Positions 38,882 through 49,291 are shown, counted from the stretch's first letter. The stretch is DNA of 64,000 nt from Pseudomonas rhizophila (GCF_003033885.1 NZ_CP024081.1:3782554-3846553), one strand, 5' to 3'. Notes: generated by a model not told the origin, from the letters alone. Made by a program: numbers and translations.

Positions 38882-40375
38882 ATGGCTATGAGTTCAATTC
38901 ATGAGCAGGCAATGAATCACGTGTATCAACAGATATTGCAGCGACTGTCAGGTTTTTATTCCCGCGCGGAACGGACGGCGTTGCAGCTTTTGATCCAGCG
39001 TTTAATTGTCGCCGCTGGCGGCATCGACCGGATCGGCGACTATCGTGTGTTGACGGTCCAGAACGGCAGCCGGGACAGTTTTTATGTCCTGACCGCCTTG
39101 CGGGCCGCACAGTTGAGCATCGCCGGCAGGCATCCGGTGACCTTCGACTTGCGTGTCGCCACGCCACGCCTGAGCGAAACCACCCAGGCGACCCTGGAAA
39201 ACATCCACCGCTGTTACAGCGCGCTGTTCGTCTACGACGACCCCCGGGTGGAACTGCTGATGGCGGATAACCGCGAGGTAGTGCCGTTCAATCACAAGCA
39301 GCCATTGTCGGCGGCCGGGCATGAGGCCAATCGCATGGACACGCTGGTTCTGGGCCACCTTCGCTCGATCGACAGCCCCTTGGAAGTAGGCGATCACGGC
39401 TACCTGGCGATGGCGGAGTTCTATCGGCATATGGCTCGCTGGGAGCGCGGCGTGGACTCGTTAGTCAGCAGTGATACGCCTCGCGAGCAAAAACAGTTCA
39501 TGTCGGGCCTTCGACGTGCCGCCCGCAAGGTCGGCCTGGCGACTGACCCGTCCAGCGGTTTCGACAGTCTCTTCGCGCAACTCGATACCTTGGGCGCTAA
39601 TCCCTACCTGGGCTTCTATGGTCAGGACCACGAGGGCGCGTGGAAACCCGAGGGGCATTTCGAGGCGTGTCGGCGCGTGAGCCACATCGGTATCGACGAC
39701 CTGATCGTCGACAGTTCGCAAGAAACCAACTGGCCGCTGTTCAGTGAATTCCTTCGGGTGCGGACCGATGAACTCGTCGCATCGGCGCCGGAAAACGAAT
39801 ACCTGAGCCCACTGCTGTCAGCTCACCTGCATGGCCTGCAGGCCTGTTATCTGCAGGGGCGCAGCTATGAGGCAGGTTATGGCGACTATGTACAACGAGC
39901 GATCATGATCATGCATCGCAAGCAGTTGCCCGAGCACGTCTGCGAGCAGGCACGCATGCTGTTCGGCCCACCCACGGCCATCCCCGAGCGGCGCGCCCAG
40001 GCCGCCAGCGACGCGCACAAGACCCTGGGGCTCAACGAAACGCAACTGGTGTGCATGTTGTTCGCGCCCTTCGTGGAGCAAGGCGCTGGCCTGGAGCACT
40101 TCCTGCGCTGCTGTCATCCGGGCATGCTGGTGGCGATGCCCGATCTGCACAAGGCCATGCAGGGCGCGGCCATTGCCGATCAGGTGGCGCAATGGATGGT
40201 CGACGTCAGTGGCCTGTCCATCGATATGCTCGGCAAGCTGTATCGGGCGAGTATCACGCCGCCGGAGCAGGAGCAGGCATCGGGGATGGATGCGCAGCAA
40301 CCTGTCGATGACATTGACATTGAAGAAGCCGGGCAGGGCGACGATGCCATGCGCGAACGTGCGGCACGGCATTGA
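38882..40375 (+). CDS. Unrecognised 497-residue protein
   Basis: I do not recognise this family. The protein is soluble, with no signal peptide or membrane helix. The first 90 residues are helical (QILQRLSGFYSRAERTALQLLIQRLIVAAGG). The centre has conserved-looking blocks (NPYLGFYGQDHEGAWKPEGHFEACRRVSHIG; DSSQETNWPLFSEFLRVRTDEL), and the C-terminus is acidic. A second ATG at 38888 may be the true start because AGG lies nine bases upstream of it. It is followed after 48 bases by a MocR-type regulator on the same strand, suggesting one unit. Confidence 0.8.
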   Translation: MAMSSIHEQAMNHVYQQILQRLSGFYSRAERTALQLLIQRLIVAAGGIDRIGDYRVLTVQNGSRDSFYVLTALRAAQLSIAGRHPVTFDLRVATPRLSETTQATLENIHRCYSALFVYDDPRVELLMADNREVVPFNHKQPLSAAGHEANRMDTLVLGHLRSIDSPLEVGDHGYLAMAEFYRHMARWERGVDSLVSSDTPREQKQFMSGLRRAARKVGLATDPSSGFDSLFAQLDTLGANPYLGFYGQDHEGAWKPEGHFEACRRVSHIGIDDLIVDSSQETNWPLFSEFLRVRTDELVASAPENEYLSPLLSAHLHGLQACYLQGRSYEAGYGDYVQRAIMIMHRKQLPEHVCEQARMLFGPPTAIPERRAQAASDAHKTLGLNETQLVCMLFAPFVEQGAGLEHFLRCCHPGMLVAMPDLHKAMQGAAIADQVAQWMVDVSGLSIDMLGKLYRASITPPEQEQASGMDAQQPVDDIDIEEAGQGDDAMRERAARH

Positions 40376-40423
40376 GGGGCAGGATTTGACGGATTCATTC
40401 GCCACGTCGCCTGGCCCAACCCC

Positions 40424-41821
40424 ATGAAAGGTTGCCGGGAAACAGACTTCGCGTATCAGGCGGTTTATCGTTACCTCACCACCCTGATCAACGAACTGGG
40501 CGCCGACGCCCGAGTGCGTTTGCCGTCGTTACGGCAACTGGCCGAGCGCCTGAACGTGTCGATCTCTACCATCCAGTACGCTTATTCGTTGCTGGAGAAG
40601 GAAGGGCGGGTCTATTCGGTCGCCAAATCCGGTTATTACGCGTTGCCAGTACCCTGCGTTGCGACGCTGGGCGGCGGTGATGATTTGCTCGAGACCCTGT
40701 ATGTCAATGCACGACGACCGGGAATGCTGGTACTCAGCGCTGACGAGCCTGCGTCGATGCAACCGCTGGACAGCCCGCTGTTGTTACTGGAGCGTGAGCT
40801 GCTGCGTCAGTATCCGCGCTCTTCACAAATGCCCTCGCAGCCTTGGGGCGAGCTGGAACTGCGCACCGCGCTGGCGGCTCGCTACACGTCTTCGCCGGCC
40901 CGGTGCTGGAACGCCGACGATGTTTATATCGGCGCTGATCTGCGCGGTGTATTGGAGATTCTGATCGCCGTGCTGGCGCTCAAGGGCGCCACGGTGCTGA
41001 TCGAATCACCCTGCGACTGGACCGTCCTGCGCTTGCTGCAGGCGGCCGATATCGACGTAATCGAACTGCCACTGCTGGCGGATGGGGAGATCAATGTCGA
41101 GCAACTGGAACAATTACTGACGAGTAAAGCGGTCCGCCTGGTCATCCTGTCCTCGGTCCTGAACATGCCCAGGGGCACGCTCGCTCCTGAAAACAACCGT
41201 CGCGCCGTCGCGCGCTTACTGGATCTGCACGGCACATGGGTGCTGGAGAACGACAGCTATACAGACCTGGCGTTCGAAGCCGGGGTGACGCCTTTTCGAG
41301 ACTTACTCGACCCCGACCGGCTGATCGTCTATTCCACTTTCGAAAAAACCATCGGCCCCGAGGCCCCCTACGGCTATGTGTTGTCGCGACAGCTGACGCT
41401 GGAGTTGCAGCGACATTTCCTGCTACGCGCGTTTCGTCTGTCACCGATTCGCCAGAAGGCCATCGCCCGTTTGTACAGCAACGGACGGATCGATCAGCAC
41501 TTGCTGGTGCTGCGACGATTGTTGCGTGAAGGTGCGCTCTCGACAACGCAAATGCTGCGCGAGCGGCTGGGGGACAGCCTGCAATGGCTGGAGCCCCAAG
41601 GGGGCGCAACGATCTGGACCCGATCTTCGCGGCGCGTCGATCTGCGACGGGTGTTCCAGCGGCTGCTTGCGCAACGAATCGTCATTGCGCCGGGGGAACT
41701 GTTCAGTTTGCAAGGGCTGTACGCACAACATCTGCGCCTGACCCACGCCTTGAGCGGTTCACACGATCTGGATACTGCACTCTGTGCGCTGGCCGATGCC
41801 TTGAGACTTGAGCAATCGTAA
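40424..41821 (+). CDS. MocR/GntR-type regulator with PLP aminotransferase domain
   Basis: A 465-residue fusion of an N-terminal GntR winged helix (LPSLRQLAERLNVSISTIQYAYSLLEKEGRVY) and a fold-type I aminotransferase-like domain (about 100-460). The PLP lysine is probably in STFEKTIGPEAPYGYV, and LENDSYTDLAFE holds the conserved Asp/Tyr pair. MocR proteins sense PLP or amino-group metabolites rather than catalyse. It lies directly downstream of the unknown 497-residue gene, whose control is a plausible role. Confidence 0.9.
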   Translation: MKGCRETDFAYQAVYRYLTTLINELGADARVRLPSLRQLAERLNVSISTIQYAYSLLEKEGRVYSVAKSGYYALPVPCVATLGGGDDLLETLYVNARRPGMLVLSADEPASMQPLDSPLLLLERELLRQYPRSSQMPSQPWGELELRTALAARYTSSPARCWNADDVYIGADLRGVLEILIAVLALKGATVLIESPCDWTVLRLLQAADIDVIELPLLADGEINVEQLEQLLTSKAVRLVILSSVLNMPRGTLAPENNRRAVARLLDLHGTWVLENDSYTDLAFEAGVTPFRDLLDPDRLIVYSTFEKTIGPEAPYGYVLSRQLTLELQRHFLLRAFRLSPIRQKAIARLYSNGRIDQHLLVLRRLLREGALSTTQMLRERLGDSLQWLEPQGGATIWTRSSRRVDLRRVFQRLLAQRIVIAPGELFSLQGLYAQHLRLTHALSGSHDLDTALCALADALRLEQS

Positions 41822-41912
41822 TGGAGGGCGATGGATCGAACCCATCGCGCCACGGTCGAACTGTCAGTAAACTGCATCCATTTTATCGAGCCACTCCATT
41901 CAGAGGTTTTGC

Positions 41913-43559
41913 ATGACAGTCAGTCCATTTGCGGGCAAGCCGGCACCGGCAGAGTTGTTGATCGATATCCCGCGACTGGTGACGGCCTATTACACCGGCC
42001 GACCCGACGCCTCGGTTTCGACCCAACGGGTGGCTTTCGGCACCTCCGGTCACCGTGGCAGTTCCTTCGACCTGGGGTTCAACGAATGGCATGTGCTGGC
42101 TATCAGCCAAGCGATCTGCTTGTACCGTGAAGCCCAGGGCATCAACGGCCCCTTGTTCCTGGGGATCGATACCCATGCGCTGTCTACCCCGGCAGGCGCC
42201 AGCGCGCTGGAGGTATTCGCTGCCAACGGGGTCACCGTGATGATTGCCGAGGCCGATGAATACACGCCCACGCCGGCGATCTCCCACGCCATTCTTTGCT
42301 ACAACCGTGGCCGCACCACCGGCCTGGCAGACGGCATCGTCATCACCCCGTCCCACAATCCGCCGCAGAGTGGTGGCTACAAGTACAACCCCACCAACGG
42401 CGGCCCGGCCGATACCCATATCACCAAATGGATCGAAGCCAAGGCCAACGAGCTGCTGGCAAGCCAGTTGGCCGGCGTTAAGCGCATCAGCTATGAGCAG
42501 GCCCTGAAGGCCGACACCACTCACCGTCACGACTACGTCAACACCTACGTGGCGGACCTGATCAATGTCATCGACTTCGATGCCATTCGCGCTGCCGGCT
42601 TGCGCCTGGGCGTGGACCCGCTGGGCGGAGCGGGGGTGCGCTACTGGCCCGCCATTGCCGAGCATTACCGCCTGGACCTGGACGTGGTCAACACCCAGGT
42701 GGATTCCACCTTCCGCTTCATGACCGTCGACTGGGACGGACAGATCCGCATGGACCCATCCTCCAGCCATGCCATGCAGGGGTTGATTGGCCTCAAAGAG
42801 CGTTTCGATGTGGCCTTCGCCTGCGACCCGGACCATGATCGCCACGGCATCGTGACGCCATCCGGCGGCTTGCTGGCGCCGAACAACTATCTGGCGGTGT
42901 CCATCGACTACTTGTTCCAGAACCGGCCGCAGTGGCGTGCCGATGCCGCCGTGGGCAAGACGGTGGTCAGCAGTGGTCTGATCGATCGCGTGGCCCAGCG
43001 TCTGGGTCGGCGTCTGTATGAAGTGCCGGTAGGCTTCAAGTGGTTTGCCGACGGCTTGTTCGACGGTTCCTTGGGCTTTGGTGGCGAAGAAAGCGCCGGC
43101 GCCTCGTTCCTGCGCAAGGACGGCGGAGTGTGGAGTACCGACAAGGACGGTCTGATCCCAGCGTTGCTGGCGGCCGAAATGACCGCGCGCACCGGTCGCG
43201 ACCCGAGCCAGGCCTACCGTGCCCTGACGGATGAACTGGGTGAGCCGTTCTCCGTGCGCGTCGATGCCAAGGCCAGCCCGCAACAAAAGGCGCTGCTGAG
43301 CAAGCTGGCACCGGAGCAAGTTGCATCCACTGAGTTGGCCGGGGAGACCATCCAGAGCATCCTCAGCCATGCACCGGGCAATGACCAGGCCATTGGCGGC
43401 CTGAAGGTCATGACTGAAAACGGCTGGTTCGCCGCGCGGCCATCAGGCACTGAAGACATCTACAAGATCTACGCTGAAAGCTTCATCGGTGATGAGCACC
43501 TCAAGCAATTGGTGGTCGAGGCGCAGGCATTGGTCGATGGAGCCATTTCCAGTCAGTGA
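41913..43559 (+). CDS. pgm: Alpha-D-glucose phosphate phosphoglucomutase
   Basis: A 548-residue enzyme interconverting glucose-1-phosphate and glucose-6-phosphate. The phosphoserine loop is [11 protein letters not shown], the metal-binding loop DPDHDRHG, the sugar-binding loop GGEESAG, and the phosphate-binding loop [12 protein letters not shown]. These and the N-terminal FGTSGHRG fit the bacterial Pgm family of about 545 residues. The ribosome-binding site AGAGG precedes the ATG. It links sugar uptake to glycogen, trehalose or exopolysaccharide synthesis. Confidence 0.95.
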   Translation: MTVSPFAGKPAPAELLIDIPRLVTAYYTGRPDASVSTQRVAFGTSGHRGSSFDLGFNEWHVLAISQAICLYREAQGINGPLFLGIDTHALSTPAGASALEVFAANGVTVMIAEADEYTPTPAISHAILCYNRGRTTGLADGIVITPSHNPPQSGGYKYNPTNGGPADTHITKWIEAKANELLASQLAGVKRISYEQALKADTTHRHDYVNTYVADLINVIDFDAIRAAGLRLGVDPLGGAGVRYWPAIAEHYRLDLDVVNTQVDSTFRFMTVDWDGQIRMDPSSSHAMQGLIGLKERFDVAFACDPDHDRHGIVTPSGGLLAPNNYLAVSIDYLFQNRPQWRADAAVGKTVVSSGLIDRVAQRLGRRLYEVPVGFKWFADGLFDGSLGFGGEESAGASFLRKDGGVWSTDKDGLIPALLAAEMTARTGRDPSQAYRALTDELGEPFSVRVDAKASPQQKALLSKLAPEQVASTELAGETIQSILSHAPGNDQAIGGLKVMTENGWFAARPSGTEDIYKIYAESFIGDEHLKQLVVEAQALVDGAISSQ

Positions 43560-43569
43560 TTCAAAACCC

Positions 43570-43637
43570 ATCGCGAGCAGGCTCGCCCCACATTGGCGCT
43601 ACGGTGCACGCCGGCCTCTGTGGGAGCGAGCCTGCTT
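43570..43637. repeat. Imperfect REP pair
   Basis: ATCGCGAGCAGGCTCGCCCC (43570-43589) and GTGGGAGCGAGCCTGCTT (43620-43637) are inverted, diverged copies of the same REP seen at 10391-10486. The doublet lies just after the pgm stop and has lost perfect arm symmetry. Confidence 0.8.
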
Positions 43638-43784
43638 AAGGTGGGTCGGGCGACACTGATGGCCATGTGCGACAGCACTTTCACTTCATCGCCTAAATCC
43701 ATGACTTAAAAGCTTTTGGGTGGAATCCGCTGGCAAATACAGACACCATAGCCGCCATGGTTCTGAACACCGGAGTCCCCCAGC

Positions 43785-46253
43785 GTGTCGCAACACACTC
43801 CCGATCTTCCCCCCGAACTTCTGCCCCTGGCCCAGATGCCTCTGCTCAAGCGCCTGGCCGCGCGTTTTCTGGGTCATGGCCTGACGCGACTTCGAGCCCA
43901 GCATCGGGCTTCCTGGCTACACGGCCAGGCCGATGGCTTTCGCAGCGGGCATAGCGCCGGTTTTGACTACGGCTATAAGGAAGGCAAGGCCGATGGACTG
44001 GAAGAGGGCCGGCAGGTCCTGCTGATCCGAGATTTCCGAAGCACTGAGCACCCGGCACCGAAAGTCGATGAGCTGTTGTTCGATGACTGGCGCCTGCCGT
44101 TGACCGCCGAACTCAAGAAGCGCATCAAGGCCGATGTTGCCCGATTGCTTCCCGCTCACGCCCAGCCGAGCGCCGCGCAGTGGAAAATGATCCTGAGCGA
44201 TACGCCGTCTACCTCGGTCGTCGCGGGCGCAGGCGCCGGGAAATCCACGACCCTGGTGCTACGCCTTGTGCTGCTGTCCCACTACCTGGGTTTTGAGTTG
44301 GATTCGATGACCGTGGTGACCTTCACGCGGGAATCGCGCAAGGACTTCATTCACAAGCTCATTGAAGTTTTTGCCCTGTGGGGGCGGACAATCAGCCTCA
44401 AGGAAGCTCGCGATCTGGTGCGGACCTTCCATTCACGCATCTTGCCCATGGTGCGCAGTCTGCCCGGGTTTGAGCGGCTCCAGGCGTTTGAAACCCTGAG
44501 CCATCGTAACGAAACGGCTGATGATGACGCCCAGGGCAATCCCTTTGAGCTGCGCATCAACGATGCTCAGCGCCAACAGCTCAATGCCTGCTATCACGAT
44601 CTTTATCAACGCGATGAGCGTTTTCGCGAACTGATCAAACCGATGTCCCGGCACGCCTTGCAGCTCAGGGAGCTGGAACGCGACCATCCCGATGTGCAGA
44701 AACGGGTGGCCGTGACCGAACTGGCCGCCCAGCGCGATGAAGAGTTGTGCGATGCGATCGAAGACCTGTGGTTTCGCGCCGGTGCCTGGCCGATCAAGGG
44801 CATCGAGCCAAAGCGTCAGGCCTTCCAGATCAACGGTGCGACGTTTCATTGCCACGGCTACGTTCCAACTCTGGACGCCTGGGTGATGCTGGGTTTCGAC
44901 CCGCGGGAAGATGCCCGACTCAGCCGGCCCGGCGCCAAGCTGAGTATCCGCGCAGAGTGGGCAGTAAAGCGCACCCTATTTCAAGCTTTTTGCTCTAAGC
45001 CATTGATATGGCTAGATAGTTATGAGGCGTCAAAGCGTGTACTGAGCGTGTTGGCCGGGGATGCCAGCGCAGGCCCGGGGTTCGACTACAAGGTAAAAGG
45101 CGAACTGGGTTCGGCACCGTTGCTGGATTGTTTCGTCGCGGCGGCCGGCTTTATCGAGAACCTGGGTCTGGACGTCCCGGACGCCGTGGGCCGGATGTGT
45201 TTTGCCCAGGATGACCCGGATCGTTATTTCTTTGAGGCCCTGAGTCGCTACTGGCGAGCATTTGAAGACCACCTGCTGGACCAGTCGCCGCCCGTCATGA
45301 CCTATAACCGAATGTTCGCGTTGTTCAGTGAGCACTCCCCAGAGAACTTCAAGCTGCTGAGCGATGCGACATTGCGTCCTCTGTCACACCTGATGATCGA
45401 CGAGTTTCAGGATGTCTCGCCGCAGATTGTTTCCTGGCTTCGCGCCAGCCTGCGGGAAGTGCGCAGCCGCGGCCCTGCCATGCATGTCGGCCGGGGCGCC
45501 CAGCGTTCCTCCTTGCTGTGCGTGGGTGATGACTGGCAATCGATCTACGGCTGGCGCGGCAGTTCACCCAGTTATTTCATGGCGTTCAACAAACAGTTTC
45601 CTTCACCGGCAAACACCCGGGTCATGCTCACCGATAACTACCGCAGCCACCAGCACATCATTGACGCCGCCGAACACGTGGTGCGTGCGGCTGCGGCGAT
45701 TCCCGGCAAAAAGGCCAAGGCCAGCGGCACGCCTCGAACCTTGAGCCCGGTCAATGTGTTGGACAGAGACGACGAAGGCTTGGCCAAGCGCCTGGACGAG
45801 CACTACCGCAAGGGCGATTCAATCTTGATTCTCTATCGAAAAAGTAGCGATAAGCTATTGATTGAAAAACATATTCAACCAACAGTTAATGTAGATTCTA
45901 GCTTGCCATACCCGGCGAGACGCCTCCGACAGATGACCTACCATAGCGCCAAGGGGCTTCAGGCCGACGCGGTGTTTTTGCTCGGTGACTGCCAGCACTC
46001 CACCAGTTCCCCCTACAAGAATCAGGTCTACCGAATGGCCGGGCTTGGCCAGGAGGGCGATGCCGAGCCGTACGACACGGCACAGAAAGACGAGATTCTG
46101 CGCCTGGCCTATGTCGGCATTACCCGGGCGGTGCAGCATTGCTATTGGTATGTCGATGGGCAGGACACCCAGGTCAACAAGGCGCCCAAGGCGTCGGATC
46201 GGATAGGGACCGACAAACCGTTCTTTGTCGATCATCGCCGCGCCCGCAGTTGA
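43785..46253 (+). CDS. UvrD/Rep-like superfamily 1 helicase
   Basis: An 822-residue SF1A helicase starting at GTG (GGAG nine bases upstream). The N-terminal about 140 residues are a family-specific extension with a Gly-rich GFDYGYKEGKADGLEEGRQ stretch. Motif I is GAGAGKST (about residue 147), motif Ia VVTFTRESRKDF, motif II DEFQDVSPQI, motif III GDDWQSIYGWRG, motif V TYHSAKGLQADAVFLL and motif VI VGITRAVQHCYWYVDG. A standalone accessory DNA helicase; no nuclease partner adjoins it. Two AT-rich patches (44960-45030 and 45835-45905) interrupt the GC-rich coding sequence. Confidence 0.92.
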   Translation: MSQHTPDLPPELLPLAQMPLLKRLAARFLGHGLTRLRAQHRASWLHGQADGFRSGHSAGFDYGYKEGKADGLEEGRQVLLIRDFRSTEHPAPKVDELLFDDWRLPLTAELKKRIKADVARLLPAHAQPSAAQWKMILSDTPSTSVVAGAGAGKSTTLVLRLVLLSHYLGFELDSMTVVTFTRESRKDFIHKLIEVFALWGRTISLKEARDLVRTFHSRILPMVRSLPGFERLQAFETLSHRNETADDDAQGNPFELRINDAQRQQLNACYHDLYQRDERFRELIKPMSRHALQLRELERDHPDVQKRVAVTELAAQRDEELCDAIEDLWFRAGAWPIKGIEPKRQAFQINGATFHCHGYVPTLDAWVMLGFDPREDARLSRPGAKLSIRAEWAVKRTLFQAFCSKPLIWLDSYEASKRVLSVLAGDASAGPGFDYKVKGELGSAPLLDCFVAAAGFIENLGLDVPDAVGRMCFAQDDPDRYFFEALSRYWRAFEDHLLDQSPPVMTYNRMFALFSEHSPENFKLLSDATLRPLSHLMIDEFQDVSPQIVSWLRASLREVRSRGPAMHVGRGAQRSSLLCVGDDWQSIYGWRGSSPSYFMAFNKQFPSPANTRVMLTDNYRSHQHIIDAAEHVVRAAAAIPGKKAKASGTPRTLSPVNVLDRDDEGLAKRLDEHYRKGDSILILYRKSSDKLLIEKHIQPTVNVDSSLPYPARRLRQMTYHSAKGLQADAVFLLGDCQHSTSSPYKNQVYRMAGLGQEGDAEPYDTAQKDEILRLAYVGITRAVQHCYWYVDGQDTQVNKAPKASDRIGTDKPFFVDHRRARS

Positions 46254-46289
46254 GAACTTCGGGGCACGAACAAAACTGTCAGGCAAAAA

Positions 46290-46317
46290 GAAGCCCACTG
46301 CTGTGGGCTTCATTTTT
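46290..46317. terminator. Bidirectional rho-independent terminator
   Basis: A perfect 9-bp stem (GAAGCCCAC at 46290-46298, GTGGGCTTC at 46303-46311) with a 4-base loop has ATTTTT on one side and AAAAA on the other. It lies between the convergent helicase and DUF1652-like genes and can serve both. Confidence 0.92.
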
Positions 46318-46595
46318 CAGGAGGCAAATCGTCGCAAGCCAACTGGTGGCACGAAAGCTTCCAGCTCGGCTTCCACCGCTTCGATTATTCGCTCCACGTC
46401 AGGGGCGTTCATCACTGTCGCGCAGGGGATGCCCGCAATCGCGATCATAGTCTCGCCGCTGGCACGGTCAAACAGCCGGGCGACCATACTGCCCGGTGCG
46501 TCCATGCTGGCCTCGAATCCCATGGGATGAAAATGCCAGCGCATCAACTGGCAGGCGTTGGGAAACGTAACCTTGCTGAAAGATCCTCTATTCAT
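46317..46595 (-). CDS. Small DUF1652-like protein
   Basis: A 92-residue protein with the pattern of the Pseudomonas DUF1652 family: an N-terminal helix with Cys, VARLFDRASGETMIAIAGIPCATV, and a C-terminal helix DVERIIEAVEAEL. No function is known for this family. It ends at the shared terminator and is monocistronic. Confidence 0.75.
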   Translation of the reverse strand: MNRGSFSKVTFPNACQLMRWHFHPMGFEASMDAPGSMVARLFDRASGETMIAIAGIPCATVMNAPDVERIIEAVEAELEAFVPPVGLRRFAS

Positions 46596-46785
46596 CTGTT
46601 GCCCACCTTCTTCATCAAGCGCTTCCGTTTGCTCATAGTCAGGAAGGAAGAGCCATCATGGCTCTACCAGTGAGAACTAAAAATAGCACCTGAAAATGAA
46701 TGTCATGTGGCTTTTTTCAGGTCGTTTGGCGATTGGTTCACTTTTTTTGATCTGCATCACGACTTATGCCGTTTTGATCCTGGCC

Positions 46786-48252
46786 TCACTTTCTTTGGGC
46801 AAAGATGTCATCACGCCCATCCAGAGGCTCTGGTTCACGGCATTTCAAGACAACGACCCAAGCCAGCAACATCAAAGACGTGGCAACGATGAAGGTGAGA
46901 TGCAAGCCATTTACCACCGCTTCGGGAGCTGCCTGGGCGATACCATTCGTCGGTACAGAGAGCGCAAACACCGCACCGAGCGCCGATGCTCCGGTAAAGA
47001 AACCCAGATTACGCGACAGATTGAGCAGCCCTGAGATGACGCCGCGCTTGCCCGCGGGCACGTCCGCCATCACCGTTGTGTTGTTGGCCGTCTGGAACAG
47101 CGCATAGCCAAGGGTCGTTACCGCGATAGCGGCGACATAGCCGCCCACACCGAGGGTCGGTGACATCAGCGACAGCATCAGGCAGCCGAGAATCATGATC
47201 AGCAGCCCGACGAGTCGCACGGGGCGCACGCCAAAGCGGTCCACCAGGCGCCCGGCAGGCACCCCCGTCAGCGCAGCGACCGACGGTCCTGCCGCCAACA
47301 CCAACCCCACCCGCGCGGCAGGCAGCCCAAGGGCGACGGATAGATAAAAAGGCCCCACCAGCAGCGTCGCCATCATGACCGTTGCCACCAGAGCACTGGT
47401 CACCAGCCCGGCAACCAGCGACCGGTCCCCAAACACCCCCAAGGGAATCAACGGCGACGCGACCCACCGTTGGGCCATGACAAACAGACCGCCGCCCAGG
47501 ATCGCCATCAGCAACAGCGCAATGTTCGGCCAGCCGAAGTCGCCTCGGCCCAACGTCGTGGCCAATGCATAGGCAGCAAGCGTCGCCGCCAATAACAGCG
47601 TACCCAGGGTGTCGAAACGGGGGCGCGCGACCGATCCCTCCGGTTGCCGAGCCGGCAGTGAACGCCAGGCCAGTCCGAACGCCAGCAGTCCAAGCGGAAC
47701 GTTAATCAAAAATAGCGCCTGCCAACCGAAACCGCTGATAAGTGCACCACCCAGAGAGGGGCCAAGGGCGGTGCCCACCGCAGATAGGGTGCCCAACAGC
47801 CCCATCGCGCTACCGGTCTTTTCCTTGCTGACGGTTTCACCCACCAGGGCCAAAGTCAGCGTCATCATGATCGCCGCTCCAAGGCCCTGTAACGCCCGAC
47901 CAGCGACCAACAGCCAAAGCGAGGGCGCCATGCCGCAAAGCGCCGACGCTATGGTGAACAGCACGATCCCGGCCAATAGCAACCTGCCACGCCCGAGCAA
48001 ATCGCCCAATTTTCCGAGACTGACAATCAGCGTGGTAATCGCCAGTAAATAGGCGAGAACCACCCACTGAACCTGCTGGAAGGAGGCCTCGAACGCATGG
48101 GCCAGCGTCGGCAAACCGACCGTCACCACGCTGGCGCCCAAGGAGGCCAGCAAGGTCGACAGTGACAGGCTGGCCAAGGCCCAGCGCGGTGAAAAGACCC
48201 GTTGGGTGCCCGTCGCGCTCGACAGGCTGGATTGGGTATTGGCTGGTTTCAT
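46786..48252 (-). CDS. MFS multidrug transporter, DHA2/EmrB-QacA type
   Basis: About 488 residues with 14 predicted helices. Family signatures include GKLGDLLGRGRLLLAG after TM2, GRALQGLGAAIM in TM4-5 and GPSLGGALISGFGWQALFLINVPLG. I chose the second of two adjacent ATGs (48252) because AGGGG is five bases away; 48255 is equally in frame. The frame stays open upstream, but that part is antisense to the LysR gene and does not look coding. Drug or solvent/proton antiport is expected. Divergent from the LysR gene that probably controls it. Confidence 0.9.
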   Translation of the reverse strand: MKPANTQSSLSSATGTQRVFSPRWALASLSLSTLLASLGASVVTVGLPTLAHAFEASFQQVQWVVLAYLLAITTLIVSLGKLGDLLGRGRLLLAGIVLFTIASALCGMAPSLWLLVAGRALQGLGAAIMMTLTLALVGETVSKEKTGSAMGLLGTLSAVGTALGPSLGGALISGFGWQALFLINVPLGLLAFGLAWRSLPARQPEGSVARPRFDTLGTLLLAATLAAYALATTLGRGDFGWPNIALLLMAILGGGLFVMAQRWVASPLIPLGVFGDRSLVAGLVTSALVATVMMATLLVGPFYLSVALGLPAARVGLVLAAGPSVAALTGVPAGRLVDRFGVRPVRLVGLLIMILGCLMLSLMSPTLGVGGYVAAIAVTTLGYALFQTANNTTVMADVPAGKRGVISGLLNLSRNLGFFTGASALGAVFALSVPTNGIAQAAPEAVVNGLHLTFIVATSLMLLAWVVVLKCREPEPLDGRDDIFAQRK

Positions 48253-48385
48253 CATGTCCCCTGACTCTGACGCTCTGAAAATGGAGCTGTCAGAACGGTA
48301 CGCCCGGGCATAACATGGCGGAAGACGCATGGATTGCACTTTGTAACTGCATGCAGCGCCACCTATTCCAACCCAGGACTGCGCC

Positions 48386-49291
48386 ATGTCCACACCCGAC
48401 CTCAATCTGCTGATTACCCTCGACGTCTTGCTGGCAGAAGGCAGCGTGGCCCGAGCCGCTCGGCGACTGCGACTCAGCCCCTCGGCCATGAGCCGGGCGC
48501 TGGCGCGGTTGCGCGAAACCACGGGTGATCCGCTGCTGGTGCGGGCTGGGCGTGGCCTGGTGCCCACACCCCGCGCCTTGGCGTTACGCGAGCAGGTCAG
48601 CCAACTGGTGCAGGATGCCCAAGCGGCGCTGCGGCCGTCCCAGGTGCCGGATCTGCGCCGGCTGAGCCGCACCTTCACGCTGCGCACACGGGAAGGGTTT
48701 GTTGAAAACTTCGCCATCGATTTGATTGCCCGTATCAGCGAACAGGCGCCCGGTGTACGCCTGCATTTCCTGGACAAGGCCGACAAGGACAGTACGGCGT
48801 TGCGAGAGGGCACCGTGGACCTGGAAACGGCCGTCGTGGACAAGGACACCAGCCCGGAGCTACGAACCCAGGCGTTATTCACTGATCGCCTCATTGGCGT
48901 GGTGCGCGCGGATCACCCGCTGAGCCAGGCCGAGGTGTGTGCCGCCGGTTATGCAGCGGGCGAGCACATCGGCGTTTCCTTGCGGGGCCTGGACCACAGC
49001 GCCCTCGATCAAGCCTTGCGGTCCTTGAACCTGACACGGCAGATCGCGATCACCGTCCCCGGCTTCTCCACTGCGCTGGGCCTTGCCCGGTCCAGTGACC
49101 TGATCGCCAGCGTGCCTGAGCGCTATACCACCCGCCTGCGTGCCGGCATGCACAGCTTTGCGCTGCCGTTTGCGGTGCCGACATTCACGATTTCCATGCT
49201 TTGGCACCCCCGAATGGATGCTGATCCTGTGCACCGCTGGTTTCGTGGTTGTCTGCGGGAAGTGTGTTCAGGCAAAACCATAGATATCTAG
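48386..49291 (+). CDS. LysR-family regulator divergent from MFS pump
   Basis: A 301-residue LysR protein (LNLLITLDVLLAEGSVARAARRLRLSPSAMSRALARLRE; DPLLVRAGRGLVPTPRA) with the usual C-terminal effector domain. It reads away from the MFS gene, with about 130 bases between the starts, which is the classical arrangement for a regulator and its efflux target. Effector unknown. Confidence 0.92.
   Translation: MSTPDLNLLITLDVLLAEGSVARAARRLRLSPSAMSRALARLRETTGDPLLVRAGRGLVPTPRALALREQVSQLVQDAQAALRPSQVPDLRRLSRTFTLRTREGFVENFAIDLIARISEQAPGVRLHFLDKADKDSTALREGTVDLETAVVDKDTSPELRTQALFTDRLIGVVRADHPLSQAEVCAAGYAAGEHIGVSLRGLDHSALDQALRSLNLTRQIAITVPGFSTALGLARSSDLIASVPERYTTRLRAGMHSFALPFAVPTFTISMLWHPRMDADPVHRWFRGCLREVCSGKTIDI

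Noticed and set aside
41883..43370. A 495-codon minus-strand frame
   Set aside because: Antisense to pgm, which has all catalytic loops.
46696..47034. A 112-codon plus-strand frame starting with a hydrophobic helix
   Set aside because: The hydrophobic start is suggestive, but most of the frame is antisense to the end of the MFS gene and the rest is charged and low in structure.
48253..48894. N-terminal extension of the MFS frame to 702 codons
   Set aside because: The extra part is Ser/Arg-rich and antisense to the LysR gene; the real MFS start has a ribosome-binding site at 48252.
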